From assembly GCA_019633425.1 (NCBI GenBank), contig WSUB01000102.1:87246-151245 (forward strand): DNA of 64,000 bases, given 5' to 3'. Below are positions 45,481-56,879 of this stretch, one piece after another. The notes beneath the pieces are model-generated. The model searched no databases, was not told the DNA's origin, and saw nothing but the letters and a program-made list of their open reading frames with translations. Position 1 is the stretch's first letter, and every line of letters starts with the position of its first letter. Both the position numbers and the translations under genes were made by a program. The stretch is from Tulasnella sp. 424. Lineage: Eukaryota > Basidiomycota > Agaricomycetes > Cantharellales > Tulasnellaceae.

Positions 45481-46561
45481 GGGGTTCACGCAGGGGAAAG
45501 CGAGACGCAAATGACGCAAAAGCGAACTCATGATCAAAAACGGGTCGAAAACGAGCCGTTTTGACGACGTTTTTGACCCTTTTTCGCGTTCCAGCGCGAA
45601 ACCCTCCCCTTTGTTTTTGTAAAGCACCCCACAAAGTACGTTCACCATAGCGCTTAATTCGCTTCACGTAATTTGTGTGCACGGCCGGCCGTCGTTGGAA
45701 TTCATCATTTACCGAAATTTTGGTGGAGGGAGGACGAACTCGTGATGCACAAGTAGGTCGGTAGCGTCGACACTACTTGCTCAGTCATTTTTCGTACAAT
45801 CCTATTTCTTCTCGCTAGATCACGATGTGGCTCGAACATAAAATTGGTAATTGAATGCCACTGCGTGGGTCTTTCCGGATCCCTCCTCCACGTCCAAGCC
45901 GTTTGGAATGCCTTCAAAATATGTCTCGTAAGTCGAGGGTGTCGTAGGTCGTGGCGACGAAAAATGGGAGACATGGCATTGCTGAACACCCCGTCTCAAC
46001 CGGCTAAAGCACTGAAAACCTCCCAACTGACCGAACTCGTCAGGCTCGCCCTTCAAACTGCTGCCTTAACCATCGTGTTGCACTACTCACGCGACTCGAC
46101 CTTCCCGTCCAAGACCAACCATTGCAAGTGCCGCAGTCTTTCTCGACTAACTCCTCGAAGGATACAAACTCCCTCTTCATCGCTCTTCTCCTCATCTTAA
46201 TCCGACAACAGCAGAACGCAAATCGCCAGCAACTCTGTCCCCCATTTCCGAAAACCCGAACTCCACCTTGCTCGCCAAGTCCGAGCGCGCGGTCACAGCC
46301 GCCTCCCCACACTCCCTTGTGCGGTCGACCAGTTGGTTGATTGGGCGATTTAGGAAGCGGGGCCGAGAAGTGGTCAGCCCGGACTGTTGGAAGCTGTCCA
46401 TCCCGGCGATCTTGACCGACATTTTAAAACAGCTTGCAGTTCGTCATGGCCTCGATTGGACGTCGCTCCGCTCCGAGTGAAGACTCTCATCGCCGCCGGG
46501 TTCCGTGTGCTGATGTCGAGGATGACTCTGAGTACCGTCAAGTGGCTTAATTGTTGGGATT
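45481..46561. other. Unassigned region with a nested palindrome
   Basis: Starts where NLR homology ends. 45535-45575 forms nested inverted repeats: outer CAAAAACG/CGTTTTTG and inner TCGAAAACG/CGTTTTGA, able to fold into a hairpin. The remainder has a possible transporter relic (45960-46110) and unrecognised sequence. Confidence 0.5.
45960..46110 (+). pseudogene. Possible nucleotide-sugar transporter fragment
   Basis: The plus-strand frame reads LTELVRLALQTAALTIVLHYSR, resembling the first membrane helix of SLC35A-type nucleotide-sugar transporters (consensus like LVLQNSALTILMHYSR). The similarity stops after HYSR and no further helices follow, so at most a first-exon relic remains. The match is short. 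Confidence 0.35.
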
Positions 46562-49013
46562 CATCAGGAAAAAGCCTTTTGGGATATATTTCCTATGAAG
46601 ACTATATTGCACAGATATACTATATATCAAGCCATGAGTATATACCTAAGCATAGCAGAATATTGCAGAATATATCATTGTATATCAATTTGTTGCAAAT
46701 TATTGTCGCATAGTGTTATAGCATTTAATATTTGCATATTCACATTGCCTTAATGCATACTATAGTCATTTATATCATTATTGCAGAAATTGCAACTTGT
46801 ACCAGCATATATTTATATATGTCACTGGTGGTGGAAGCCCTGCATTAGGAAATGCATAATTCCTAAATATAAGGGTGGGCAGCGATATCTCAACCATTTG
46901 CCATTTTTGTCCTTGCTCCCAAGAAGTTAGCAACAGAATAAATATGTTCTCGTAAGAAAATACTAATTATAACTGTATTTGGCTACTAATCTACCCAAAA
47001 TATAAGGTTCTGAGTGAATAATTACCTATCGTTGTATTGGTGGCAGTCGGTGAAATGGAAACAAGAAGGTTAGGAATAAAAACCAATAAAGCGCATCAAA
47101 TCGTACCCACCTATCATTGTAAGAGGACCGCTCACCCCACGACAGTGGTGGTGTGTGGTTTGGGATCGATGTCCGTTGTGAGGGAGAGTTGTGGGCCCGG
47201 TCGTCGTTCTAACGGAAATGCAAATGTTAGTTGTTAAACAGTCAAAAGGGATAGTGCAATATACTTATTTCGTAGCTCCTATAGTGCCTCCGATGCCGTC
47301 GATTGTGGCAGTTTCCATTTTGGGAGTAGGCTTGGGGTGCAAGGGGGAGTCTCGTGGGGTAGCTCTTGTTCAAACAGAAACCCGAAGGTTAGTGATAAAT
47401 GGTCAAAGGTCAAATCATGATACACTTACCTAACCTTATTTTATAGTGTCCCTCATGCCGGTGATTATGGTGGCGCCGCTTTGGGAGGGGATGTCCGGTG
47501 CGAGGGGAAGGTGTAGCAGGGGCCGTCATTCTAACGGAAACTCAATGATTAGTGATAGGAAATCAAAGAACGCACCACAATATACTTTATTAACGTTTCC
47601 CGTGATGCCTCTGATATCATCGGTGTCGGTTTTGGCCGTTTTGGCGATCGATTTGCCATAGTACACGGAGGTTATCGTGTAGGTGGCTGCCGTTCTAAGT
47701 AAAACCACGAGGTTATCATACAAACCGAAAATGCGCATCTGAATGTGCCTACCTATTGTCCTACCTAGTGCCTCTGAAGCCAGCAGAAGTTACAGGTGAC
47801 GGCACTGGAGGTCGGTGTGCCGTGCTGGGGAGGAACGTGCAATTGGTCCAGTTTGAACCGAACCGTGAGCACCGCACGAACGCGAAGTTTGAACATTCCA
47901 ACTTCAACCACTTCCCCCTCATTCACTTACCCAGCATTCTATACTGTTGCCGACCTCCAGAACACCAAGGGAAATGATAGGTAAGCATATCCATTTTACA
48001 CTCTACAAGTTTCATTAGTAACCTTTGAATTTCCGTTTCAACGACGACCAGCGGCCATGAATCCCTCTTGCACCAGATGTCGACCCCCAAATTGATTGCC
48101 TCCACCTCCACCTCCGCCTTCGCCGGCCTCAAAAACACGAAAGGAAGCAACAGGTAAGCATATCTCTGCGGCGCTTTCGCGATTTTATCACTTACCTTTG
48201 AAATTCCGCCTCGACGACGGTCAACACCACGACTCCCTCTTGCAGCGGACGTCGAGCGCCAAGGCAGCTGCCTCCGCTCTTGCCAACCTTAGGGAAGCTT
48301 AGTTAAATTGTATGTAAGCATTTATTTGTGGTTCTTTAGCAAATCTTATTACTGAACTTTGAATTTCCGTTCAACAACAGCCGGCACTCACAACTGCCTC
48401 TCACATTGGATGTCGCTTCGCCAAGCGGTTACGTCCGCCATCGCCGGCCTAAAATATTCGAAATTACGCAATATGTAAGCATATCTTGCATCGCTTTTCT
48501 GGTTTTTATCACTTACCTTTGAATTTCCTTTTCAACAACGGCCGACAAACCGTCGTACGACTCCCCATTGTGCGGGATGTTGAACCTCCAAGAGTCAGCC
48601 TCTGCTGTCAACAAGCTAAGTAGAGTAGAGCTACAGCCTTTCTCCCCCCAACTGTACATTTAAACCTTTTCCTGTCCAATACCGCCATTGACGCAGAGTA
48701 CCATTTTGAATCAGTAGATATTATTATCTAGGCTCAATTGGATTATTTAATTAGCATGCTATAAATGTTATGGCTTCGTATAAATGCAAAGAATTGAATG
48801 GGGAAACATTATACTACATTACTCTACACAGATATGCAGCTATTAAATGCAACAAATCACTACAGTAATGTATATATGCTATATACCAATTGGAGATAAA
48901 TATGCAGATATGTGGTGCTATGCGGTGCTATGCTGCAATACATGCTATATAGCACTTTATAGCACTTTATAGCATTTTGTAGCAGTTTGTACCACTGACC
49001 CCTTTTCCTGATG
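46562..49013. mobile_element. AT-rich element with 11-bp TIRs and two opposed module arrays
   Basis: Both ends are perfect inverted repeats CATCAGGAAAA (46562-46572 and complement of 49003-49013). The right border is confirmed because similarity between flanking duplicate blocks starts exactly at 49014 (GAGGC). The outer ~300 bp at each end are AT-rich with many TATAGCA/GCATAG/TTGCAG motifs. The interior holds about nine GC-richer ~160-bp modules (see separate entry). No transposase frame is present, so it would be non-autonomous. A second copy starts at 63838 (CATCAGCAAAAAGCC). No clear target-site duplication was found. Confidence 0.65.
47040..48640. repeat. Two inverted arrays of ~160-bp modules
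   Basis: Right array, plus orientation: GTAAGCAT at 47981, 48154, 48314 and 48475 (spacing 173, 160, 161), each followed by TTACCTTTGAATTTCCGTT-like sequence and a GC-rich stretch with ACTCCCTCTTGCA and GCCGGCCT. Left array, minus orientation: five modules marked by TTCTAACGGAAA-type boxes near 47050, 47208, 47369, 47529 and 47692. The arms face each other around 47760-47980. Each module looks exon-like (donor-like GTAAGC at one end) but no shared reading frame is maintained. Confidence 0.6.
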
Positions 49014-51820
49014 GAGGCATAAGCGCAAGGGGTAGGATGTGGGTTGCAGGATGACTGCCGGAGCAAAACTGTTGAGACGAAGTGGGAGAGGAGATTCTGA
49101 CGGAGGCGGCACGTAGCGATAGCTTGAATTCAACCAAGCTTGATACGTACCCGGACGGTTCCCAACGGTGGTCGACTCCCAGTCCCTCCTCTCGTTGGAC
49201 TTAGACCCGCCTCGTCTTTCATCATTGTCCTCCTCCACGGCAGAGTAGTTGTGAATATCAACGTTATGTTGGCCGATCGGTGCGTTCAGTCTGCGTTGCG
49301 AGTCGTACGTTTCCGATGAAGACTGGGCAGGAGGTGAGTTGGCCCGTGCTGCTTGTTCGGTCATGCACTATTGTGCGGCGAGTCCTGCTTGGGGCTAATT
49401 CATAGAGATTGAAACCTCGTTGAGGAGGTGGTTGTAGACGGCGCTTTGGAGGAAAGTGCTGAGCGACACCGCTTTCTCGATAGTTAGGGCCTTGGATGTT
49501 ATGGGTGTGTCGGTTGCGAGAGTGGACGGGATTCCCATTCATAGTGACGAGAACCATCTGGCCACGCTAGGGTAATAATGTGGATGGGAGTGGTGTTTGC
49601 CGAGCCTTTGACACACCGATGGGAGCTTGTCATATAGGCTGACGTTGGTGGGTGTTTCGAGTCGGGAAGCGAGTGCGAGGTGCATGGCGGTGTAGATACC
49701 AACTACGGCCCTGCAATATACGTCGGTCATGAGTGTAAGAGTGTAGGTTAGAGTAGTGAAAGCTCACAGTCTCTCGCTGAAACGATCGGGACACTTTGGG
49801 GTGCAGTGAAAGTTAACGTTATCATGGAGGGACAGCCAATGCTGGGGGTGTCCTGTCATTCCTCCCGGACGGCCCACCGAGGCACCGTTGCGTACTCCGA
49901 GCAAGTGAATGGTCTCTCTTTCGCTTCCTAACACCTCCTGCTGCGCCCTTGTCCATTGTCCGCATTCTTCTTAGCGGTGATTGGAGGAGTATGTGGGTGT
50001 TGTTTGATGTCACATACTCCACATTGTGGAGTGCTGCGTTGACGAGGCCAACTGGCACAATGGCTGCTCGGCTACAACGACTATCTAGAGCTCCTAGCGG
50101 ATCGGATCGGATCGGATGGAAATCCGTCGGTTTAGTGACTTGGTGAAGGGCGATCCGGATCCGAGGCTCGGATATCCGATGATCCGTTTCAATCCATCGG
50201 ATCCTCGCTTTGCTAGGTGGAAAGGTCTAGATACTACCAATAACAATGATTATTTAATAGATTTTGACCTACTACTTAGCTCAATATATTACTACTAGTG
50301 TTTTAGCTCTCGTTGTCATCGGTAAGCACGCTAGTTCACTTGGGATGAGACCTATCCCCCGAGAGGCAACATCATTACAAGAGGTCAGGGAAAGTCTCAC
50401 GGTATTGAAGGCACAAGAAACTAACGGTAGGCAGTTTATATGGGTGATTGGGTGCTGGAAATGCGCAGAAATATGACGTTAGAGCGAGATAGTACAGTTT
50501 TCTGGCCTTTATTTGTCGCTAGAACTAGCTGCTCGACCCATCCGTTCCATCTGCCCATCCGACGGATTCTGCGGATCATCCGATCCGCTAGGAGCCCTAC
50601 GACTATGGGAGTGCTGAACTCGGAAGTCATGCTTCTAGGGTTTGTGTCGCTCTCGCAGAGTTCAGTGGCATGAAACAAGCGGGTAGGATGAGAGTGCAAG
50701 TGGAAGGGAGAGAGACGTTAAGTAGTCCAAAGTGGAATTTCGACGCGTGAAGTCCTCTTTGTTGTGGTACGACGTCACCTTCCGAGTTGGACGTTGGCTT
50801 GTCCCGATTCAGCATGCCCTCCCCCGTTCTTCCTCCTTGTGTCATACCGCGCGTAATACGCGTCTGTTGCCAAGTTGGACAAGGTGCAGTGGAGTGCGGA
50901 ACTCGGCACAGTCATCTACAAGACCTCCCTAGTCGCAGATTCCCCAGACCCTGTGAAGATCATTAAGCGAAGTGTCAAGACTTAGAGACTGGTCTAATTA
51001 CCACTCGATGCATGCGTCTCCGGGCTCGGGGTGGTTGAACCCATCAGCCCAATGAAAACAATGTGGTGAAGCAGCGCTGTAAGGGCTTAATTGAACAGAG
51101 GGCATGTAACTATAGCTAGGATATACTACAAATACACAGCGAGTCGATGATCTAACTCGAGGGCGGAGGAAACATCAAAAATGAAGAGCGATTTGTTAGT
51201 AGTAACGGCAAGCTTCCCTCTGGACTCAGAAAGGATTAGGATGTCGGGACGGGGATTCCAATATTGCGGAGGGAGCCAAAACAAGCGGGAGGAAGACAGG
51301 GTCACCCAATTATCTTTTAGGAACGGTGAGGTCACAGGGCTTGGAGCATCGGGTTGAATATCAGGTCTTTGATGAGCGAGAGTGTCCCAAATAAGTTGGG
51401 TATTGTAACCGTGACCTGTCAGCGGGTCGCCGACCTGCTTCCCGGTCTGAGGATCCCACAGGCAAATTGTTTTGTCGCATGATCCAGATGCCAGAAGCTT
51501 GCCGTCCGGCGAGAAGCAGATGGAATAGACCCACGAAGTGTGACCTGTCAGCGGTTCGCTGTACTGCTTCCCGGTCTGAGGATCCCACAGGCAAATTGTT
51601 TTGTCATAGGATCCAGATGCCAGAGGCTTGCCGTCCGGCGAGAAGCAGACGGACTTGACAAACAAACTGTGACCTGTCAGCGGTTTGCTGAACTGCTTCC
51701 TGGTCTGAGGATCCCACAGGCGAATTGTTCTGTTGTGGGATCCAGATACCAGAAGCTTGCCGTCCGGCAAGAAGCAGATGGAGTTGTTGTCGACAATGGG
51801 ATGATCCATCGCTGTTTCAG
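49014..51820. repeat. Segmental duplicate block A (of 56880-59270)
   Basis: Similar throughout to block B, including a minus-strand decayed coding-like stretch (49260-49740: NVSLYDKLPSVCQRLGKHHS, GIYTAMHLALASRLET), a spacer and the 3' end of an NLR WD domain. The two blocks differ by insertions: a hAT-like MITE in A (50086-50599) and a 323-bp insertion in B (57745-58067). The coding-like stretch is broken in both copies and I do not recognise it. Confidence 0.75.
50086..50599. mobile_element. hAT-like MITE, 514 bp
   Basis: Ends are inverted repeats TAGAGCTCCTAGCGGATC (left) and TAGGGCTCCTAGCGGATC (right, complement), fitting the hAT terminus YARNG. It is flanked by CGACTATC/CGACTATG, an 8-bp duplication with one mismatch. 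Block B lacks the insert at the equivalent place (ACAACGACTACAGCAGTGC near 58265), giving an empty site. GGATCGGAT motifs cluster subterminally. No transposase, so it is non-autonomous. Confidence 0.85.
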
Positions 51821-51980
51821 CCGACTTCTGGTTTGTGAGGCCTTGAGTGGTGAGAACGACTAACGAGGTGGCTACAAGGACCGTTGAGAAGGAAATTCCG
51901 CAAAGTGTTGGGATTTGAAGAGGGGTATGCCAGTGTAGGAATGAGGAGGAAGTTCTGAGGTAGGTTGTGGGATACGTCCT
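51126..51980 (-). pseudogene. Truncated WD40 fragment related to NLR3
   Basis: The minus-strand frame from ATG 51809 gives three WD repeats (SPDGKLLASGSCDKTICLWD) and the NLR3-type C-terminal tail (DNWVTLSSSRLFWLPPQYWN, FDVSSALELDHRLAVY). Upstream the same frame stays open to about 51980, without an ATG, and encodes a hydrophobic stretch (LCGISFSTVLVATSLVVLTT) not found in NLR3. There is no NACHT domain. It is either a 5'-truncated copy of NLR3 fused by rearrangement to a membrane segment, or a small membrane-WD gene; I favour a relic. Confidence 0.65.
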
Positions 51981-52857
51981 CTACTCCAACAGCTCTAAAG
52001 GAGAGTCCTTTACTTACACCTATGAAGGAAGCCTGGAACGCTACGATATGGTGAGCGGTTGTTCACAAGTGGAACTGAGATTGATGAAAGACTGGTGCGG
52101 AATGGAACCCAGGAACCATTTCACTAGTCATAGATGTTGACGTGTTCAGGCTGAAGCAGCACACAGGGAACACTACGTTAGTAAGGTGAATGAAACAAGC
52201 AAATAACGAACACCTCATGCATGGCATCATGCACACCCGGGACGTTGCCTTTGACGTTCATGAAAGTTTCGTTGATTGTGGAAGCCATCCCTCCCGAAAT
52301 AAACTGCACTTTGTTCTTGGCAAACACGTTGGATAAAGATCACATGATTGAAATCGGAAGGAGGGCCCGAGCAAGGTGGGGATACTTCATGTCACCTGGA
52401 TGAGGAAGTTTGGATGGTGTGACAAGAAGTAAAAAGTTTCATGTCCGTTACATCCGTTGGACCACCCTCAGGGTCCTTCACTCGGCTGACGGTGGGCCTG
52501 GGCATATTGTACAAAGTCAACTCTGACACTCAACCTCTCCTCTCAGCTGCATTGCAATATTGGACTGATGGTCCCCTTTCACTGAACTTCGGTAGCTGGT
52601 CGTGAGCTGGGTATATGGGCATCCCCACCCTGTCACGCTTCACAGGTGGTGAACCCGATCCAAAGGAAGAGGTGCAATGGGGCATCACGTACATATATGC
52701 TGATCTCATACCAACGACTTGTGAGATAGCGATCAGCTACATGGGGAAAAACAGGGCGAGACCTTCAATTTGAGGCGACGTCACGGGGTCTGTCACGTTC
52801 TGGGATAGTCATACACGTTTGGCCACACAGGTCCGGCGGGTACGATATCGGAGGTGG
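51981..52857. other. Intergenic, partly duplicated flank
   Basis: About 52620-52857 is a diverged copy of 55160-55390 (the 3' flank of the TPR pseudogene). On the minus strand near 52220-52290 a short frame (MASTINETFMNVKGNVPG) ends at a possible donor; too short to call. Confidence 0.45.
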
Positions 52858-54269
52858 TGTTAGGGAACCGTGGGATTCGTATCCTCACGAATTCCCCACC
52901 TCAGAATGTACAAATAAATATTGTTCCTTTTTCTTTTTCACTACAATAAATTTCTTCTTTATTTCGCTTTCGTCTCCGAGTAAAATACCCGTGAAACTCC
53001 GGAGCCGAAAACTATATAAATAACGAAATTACCGCTTTGGGAACCTTTGTTTGAGAAACCGGCCGACGCCTCATTTTCTCTTTCATGACCGCATTCGTCG
53101 ATTTGAGCTTTGTGAGCTCGACGAATCCTTTCGGACGATTTGCCGATGGTTTACAGCGTGCCGCAGCACGTTGCAACGGGCTCGGGGCCGCTTAATTCCC
53201 TAAATTGGCAATTAAGCGCCCAAAGTCTCGCACAGACCATCGGCGCGTTGCCCGTGCCTTCCACTGCGCATGGAAGGTCCGGGAAAGTAATGGAACCATG
53301 TAGAATAATCTATAATAGGCTAGCACGACCTCACTTAGCAAATAAATACGGGTTCTGCCTCAGGAGAGGCAGAACAACCCTTTTACCCCCCACTTAACCA
53401 ATTCGCTCCACGAACACAATTCCGCTAGGTTCCGCGTGACAAACGAGCCACTTACCGTTAAACCTTTTGGGATAAAAGGTTCTTGCGTTGTCAGCGCGAG
53501 TGAAATCTTGATATCCGTGTCGGCGCTGTCCTAGACGTCCCCGACACCTTTCGGTCTCTAGCGAGCCTGAAGCCTCATCGAATCATTCGGTAAATACACC
53601 ATTGTATTCGTACTACTAGTAGCTACAGTTCGTACTATTAGTGGCTAGGTGAATTACAATTCCTTTCTAGGTAATTGTTGATTTCGTCCTCCGTTCGCTT
53701 TATCCCCGATTCGCGAACTCCCTTTTGGGAAAACCTCTACGTTTTCGATACCATTCGAAAGCCCTCGTCGGTGCGAACCTGACGGTGGTCTTAGCGTGAT
53801 GAAACTCGCTCTTCTAAGTAGCGAGCGACCGCTTCCGAGAAGTCCGAAGTCGGCGCTTAACCAAACCGGGCTTCGCTCCGCAGCGCCCGGCTCGTTTAAG
53901 TCGTTCCCTTTCGGGTAACTGCCCCGGAAACGCCTTCGGCGTTCACAAATAAGCCTAGCGAATTTAAACCGAGTGCAAGGACGCCGGAATTCAAGCGAAA
54001 GTTACTCTTTCGCTCTCAATTCCCTATTTTGGTACCGGTCTCGGTACGACCGCCTCCCCACTCGACACCGGACGCTCCTGTCCGTCTTTCTCTCTCAAAT
54101 AAATTCTCAACCATCTTATATTCACTCCACGACTACATATGAAGGTCTAAGTACAAGCTAAACTAAGTAACCGATTTACCTTGAATTACCTCCACTTCTA
54201 ATACGTTCCCGTGTGGCGACTTCCCGTTCCCACGGTCGGCACGCACAGCCCAGATACCGAAGCTTAACA
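52858..54269. mobile_element. Large solo LTR-like element, 1412 bp
   Basis: Starts TGTTAGGGAACC and ends GCTTAACA, flanked by a perfect 5-bp duplication GGTGG (52853-52857 and 54270-54274). Flanking sequence on both sides continues the same duplicated TPR 3'-flank (compare 55390-55520), which supports a simple insertion. TATATAAA lies at 53013-53020. It has no gag/pol frame and no internal repeat of its own ends, so a solo LTR rather than a full element. It is unusually rich in short hairpins (GTTCTGCCTC/GAGGCAGAAC near 53352-53375; AACCTTTTGGGATAAAAGGTT near 53461). Confidence 0.8.
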
Positions 54270-55733
54270 GGTGGCAACATACAAACGGGGCATTCGGAGA
54301 CTATAAACGGGACGAAACGTAACCGAAAGATATAGAAAGCGGCGGAGATATACTATAGAGGGGACGAAGAACTGCAAGGATCGCCTGAAAAATATTGCCG
54401 TCAGCCGTGCAAGGAGGGTTCCAGCATATTCTGCAATGAAGACCCACCTTATTGCAGGTCGGCGGGCAGCCACGGCCGAAGAAGACCACCCAAAGGAGAT
54501 CAGGTGAGCTGCTCCAAAGTCTGGAGAAATTCCAAATTTCTTGCACACATCTGGCTCATCGGCTAGCCCATTTGCGCGTACATCTCGCGAGCTTCCTCAC
54601 AAGGTATGTACATCGACAACCCAGACACTCTGTCTGACATTATCTGGGATGAGAGGGAAGTACGCAGGCTGACCTGTGAGCGTGTTAGAGTCGATGCACC
54701 CGATGCACAGCTCGGACCCATCAGCTCCCCCGCCAACTTAAGTAAAACAAAAAGATGTTCGACAGCAAAACTCCTTGATTGACCAGGTTGGGGAACCACA
54801 GAGCGGCTTTCATCTGAGCTATCAGCTCGAACGCGAGACCCGTTGAACCGAAATTCGGTCCGTCAAAGGTTCCAGTGGAACCGGTGGCGGAGGTGGATGG
54901 TTGAAACAGATAAGGCTCCAGCGGAGATTCTCCTGCTGCGAGAACACCAGAGGCAGTTGAACCGTTACCGAAGGAAGTGTTGAATACTGTGTTGAAGTGA
55001 ATGACGGACGTGCAGCTGGTGGGATTGTGAAAGGGGCTGACGTAGGTGGTGCACTTGGCGGAAGGAATGATCTAGTTGGAAGAGCCAGTGTTGAAGTCGC
55101 ATTCAACCGATGCTTCCCTTCCCGGGCTGTGGTGAATTTAGTGGCTACTGTTTGTATGTCGGGTATCTAGGGGCATTAATGTCCCGTCTCGTCTCGCTTG
55201 AAAGGCGGTGAATGCCGCCAAAAGAAGATATGCAATTTAAAAGTCCATCGCGTACTTGTCTCACACCGATAGAATATGAGATAACGAGTAGCTGCATGTG
55301 GACAGACAGAGTGAGATTCTCTAATTGAAGGGACATCACCACATCGGTCACGTTTGGGGATGATCAGACAAGTACATGTATGGCAACACAGATACGTTAA
55401 TAAATCACAGATGACAAAAGAGAATATACGCATTTAGCCATCTTAGATTTTGGGAAGGGACATTGAACTACAAGGCTCATGATCTGTTCATGAAGCGTGG
55501 AGAAGGCAGCGACATCTAAACAGCGGGTACACAAGTGGCAACGTACAAAGGAGGCATTCGGAACACTAAAAGGGACGAACTGCAATCTAAAGATACAGAA
55601 AGCCGTGGAAATACATCATGGAGGGTACGAAGAACTGAAATGATAGCCTGAAAAGGATTGTCGTCAGCCGCGCGAGGAGGGGTATAGCATAAGTGAGTAA
55701 TGTATACCCACCTCATCACCAAACAAAGTGCAG
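54270..55733. other. Decayed duplicate of TPR gene 3' end plus spacer
   Basis: 54270-54600 is homologous to 55530-55870. On the minus strand it keeps CEEAREMYAQMG, then a stop, and a scrambled LEFLQTLEQ-like end. 54600-55130 is unrelated, with a Pro/Ser-rich low-complexity frame (54822-55106, minus) that I cannot assign. 55160-55530 is 3' flank shared with 52620-52857. Confidence 0.5.
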
Positions 55734-56216
55734 CTATGGCAAGAGAAGACCAGCCAAAGGAGAGCCACCTGGTTGCTCCAAAGCCCGGAGGAATTCATAA
55801 GTAAGTGCGCACACCCCGCTCATCGGCCGGCCCATCCGCACATGCATCTCGCGGGCTTCCTCACAAACGGCCTTCGCAGTGGCAAATTTGCCTTGCAGAA
55901 CGTGTATTCCTGCCAATACAACCAAAGCTGCTGTTTCACCCTCATCTTCGGCGATCCTAGCATATGCGCCACGCGCCTGGATGAAGAACTCCTCCGCCTC
56001 GTTGTATTGTTCTTGACGAAGGTACAACGTCCCAAGACCCTTGAGAATATGGCTTGCCCAAGGAGATAACACTCTTCTACTTCGTCGAAGTCGCCCTGCT
56101 CAAGGTGACTCTGGCCGAGCAGGTTCAAGGTCGCTGCACGGCCGGCGTCTTGGCCGATTCGGGCTTGTGCGGTTTCAGCTTGAATTAGCGCCTCTTTTTC
56201 TTCGTTCTGCCTTGAT
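55734..56216 (-). pseudogene. TPR-repeat protein fragment, frameshifted
   Basis: The minus strand encodes tetratricopeptide units: LNLLGQSHLEQGDFDEVEEC, then after a frame change near 56040-56070 LGTLYLRQEQYNEAEEFFIQ, LVVLAGIHVLQGKFATAKAV and CEEAREMHVRMGR, ending in a stop at 55734. TPR arrays are a common sensor domain of fungal NLR/STAND proteins, so this may be the tail of a lost NLR; no NACHT or other N-terminal domain is nearby. One frameshift and the missing N-terminus make it a relic. Confidence 0.65.
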
Positions 56217-56879
56217 TGGGACTTGAAAATCTACGTTTTGGTGGGGCCAGAGATGGGGAAATGTCAGAGCCGAGGGCGATGTCGAGAGTTCAGGCGAGGC
56301 GCTTCGAGGTCAATGGTCAAGAGTCAAGAGGTAGTAGAGATGCTGATACTAGAGGAGTAGACAAGAGGCGGAATGAGGAACAGACCTCCTCATTCCGTCG
56401 GGTTATTATAGTACAGAAGTGGAGGTGATGATTAATGAGTGTGGAACTACACGAGGCGCTGACTGATGGTACATGAGGCGACGTGTAACCTCTCGGACAG
56501 AACCCGATAGAATTCAATAGAACGTCTTGATAAGAAAAGGAATGAATCATGATAAGATAGTGAACGTGGTTTTGAGAGGATAATGATGTGAGGATGGGAT
56601 CATCACAGGAAAGACGTTGATGTCGTTGCTTCCTTAGAGCTTCCGAGTCTTGCGATGTTCGACATCCCGCTGCGGTTGACAACAGATGATAATCTTGTGT
56701 CCCATAGCTTGAGAGCGGTTGGAGGAAGTGATTCATATCTCGAGTTGTGATCCAACTGGGCGATGCCTGTGATTGCGGTTGAGCTCAGTCGTCTTTCAAA
56801 AAGGCAACAGAGCCGAGGTGATGGATGATGGAAGGTGCTGCACGAACGATTACGACTTGCGAACGTCCAGAAGGTCGAT
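56217..56879. other. Intergenic, nothing recognised
   Basis: Short frames on both strands with no domain. It lies upstream of the TPR relic and left of duplicate block B. Confidence 0.5.
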
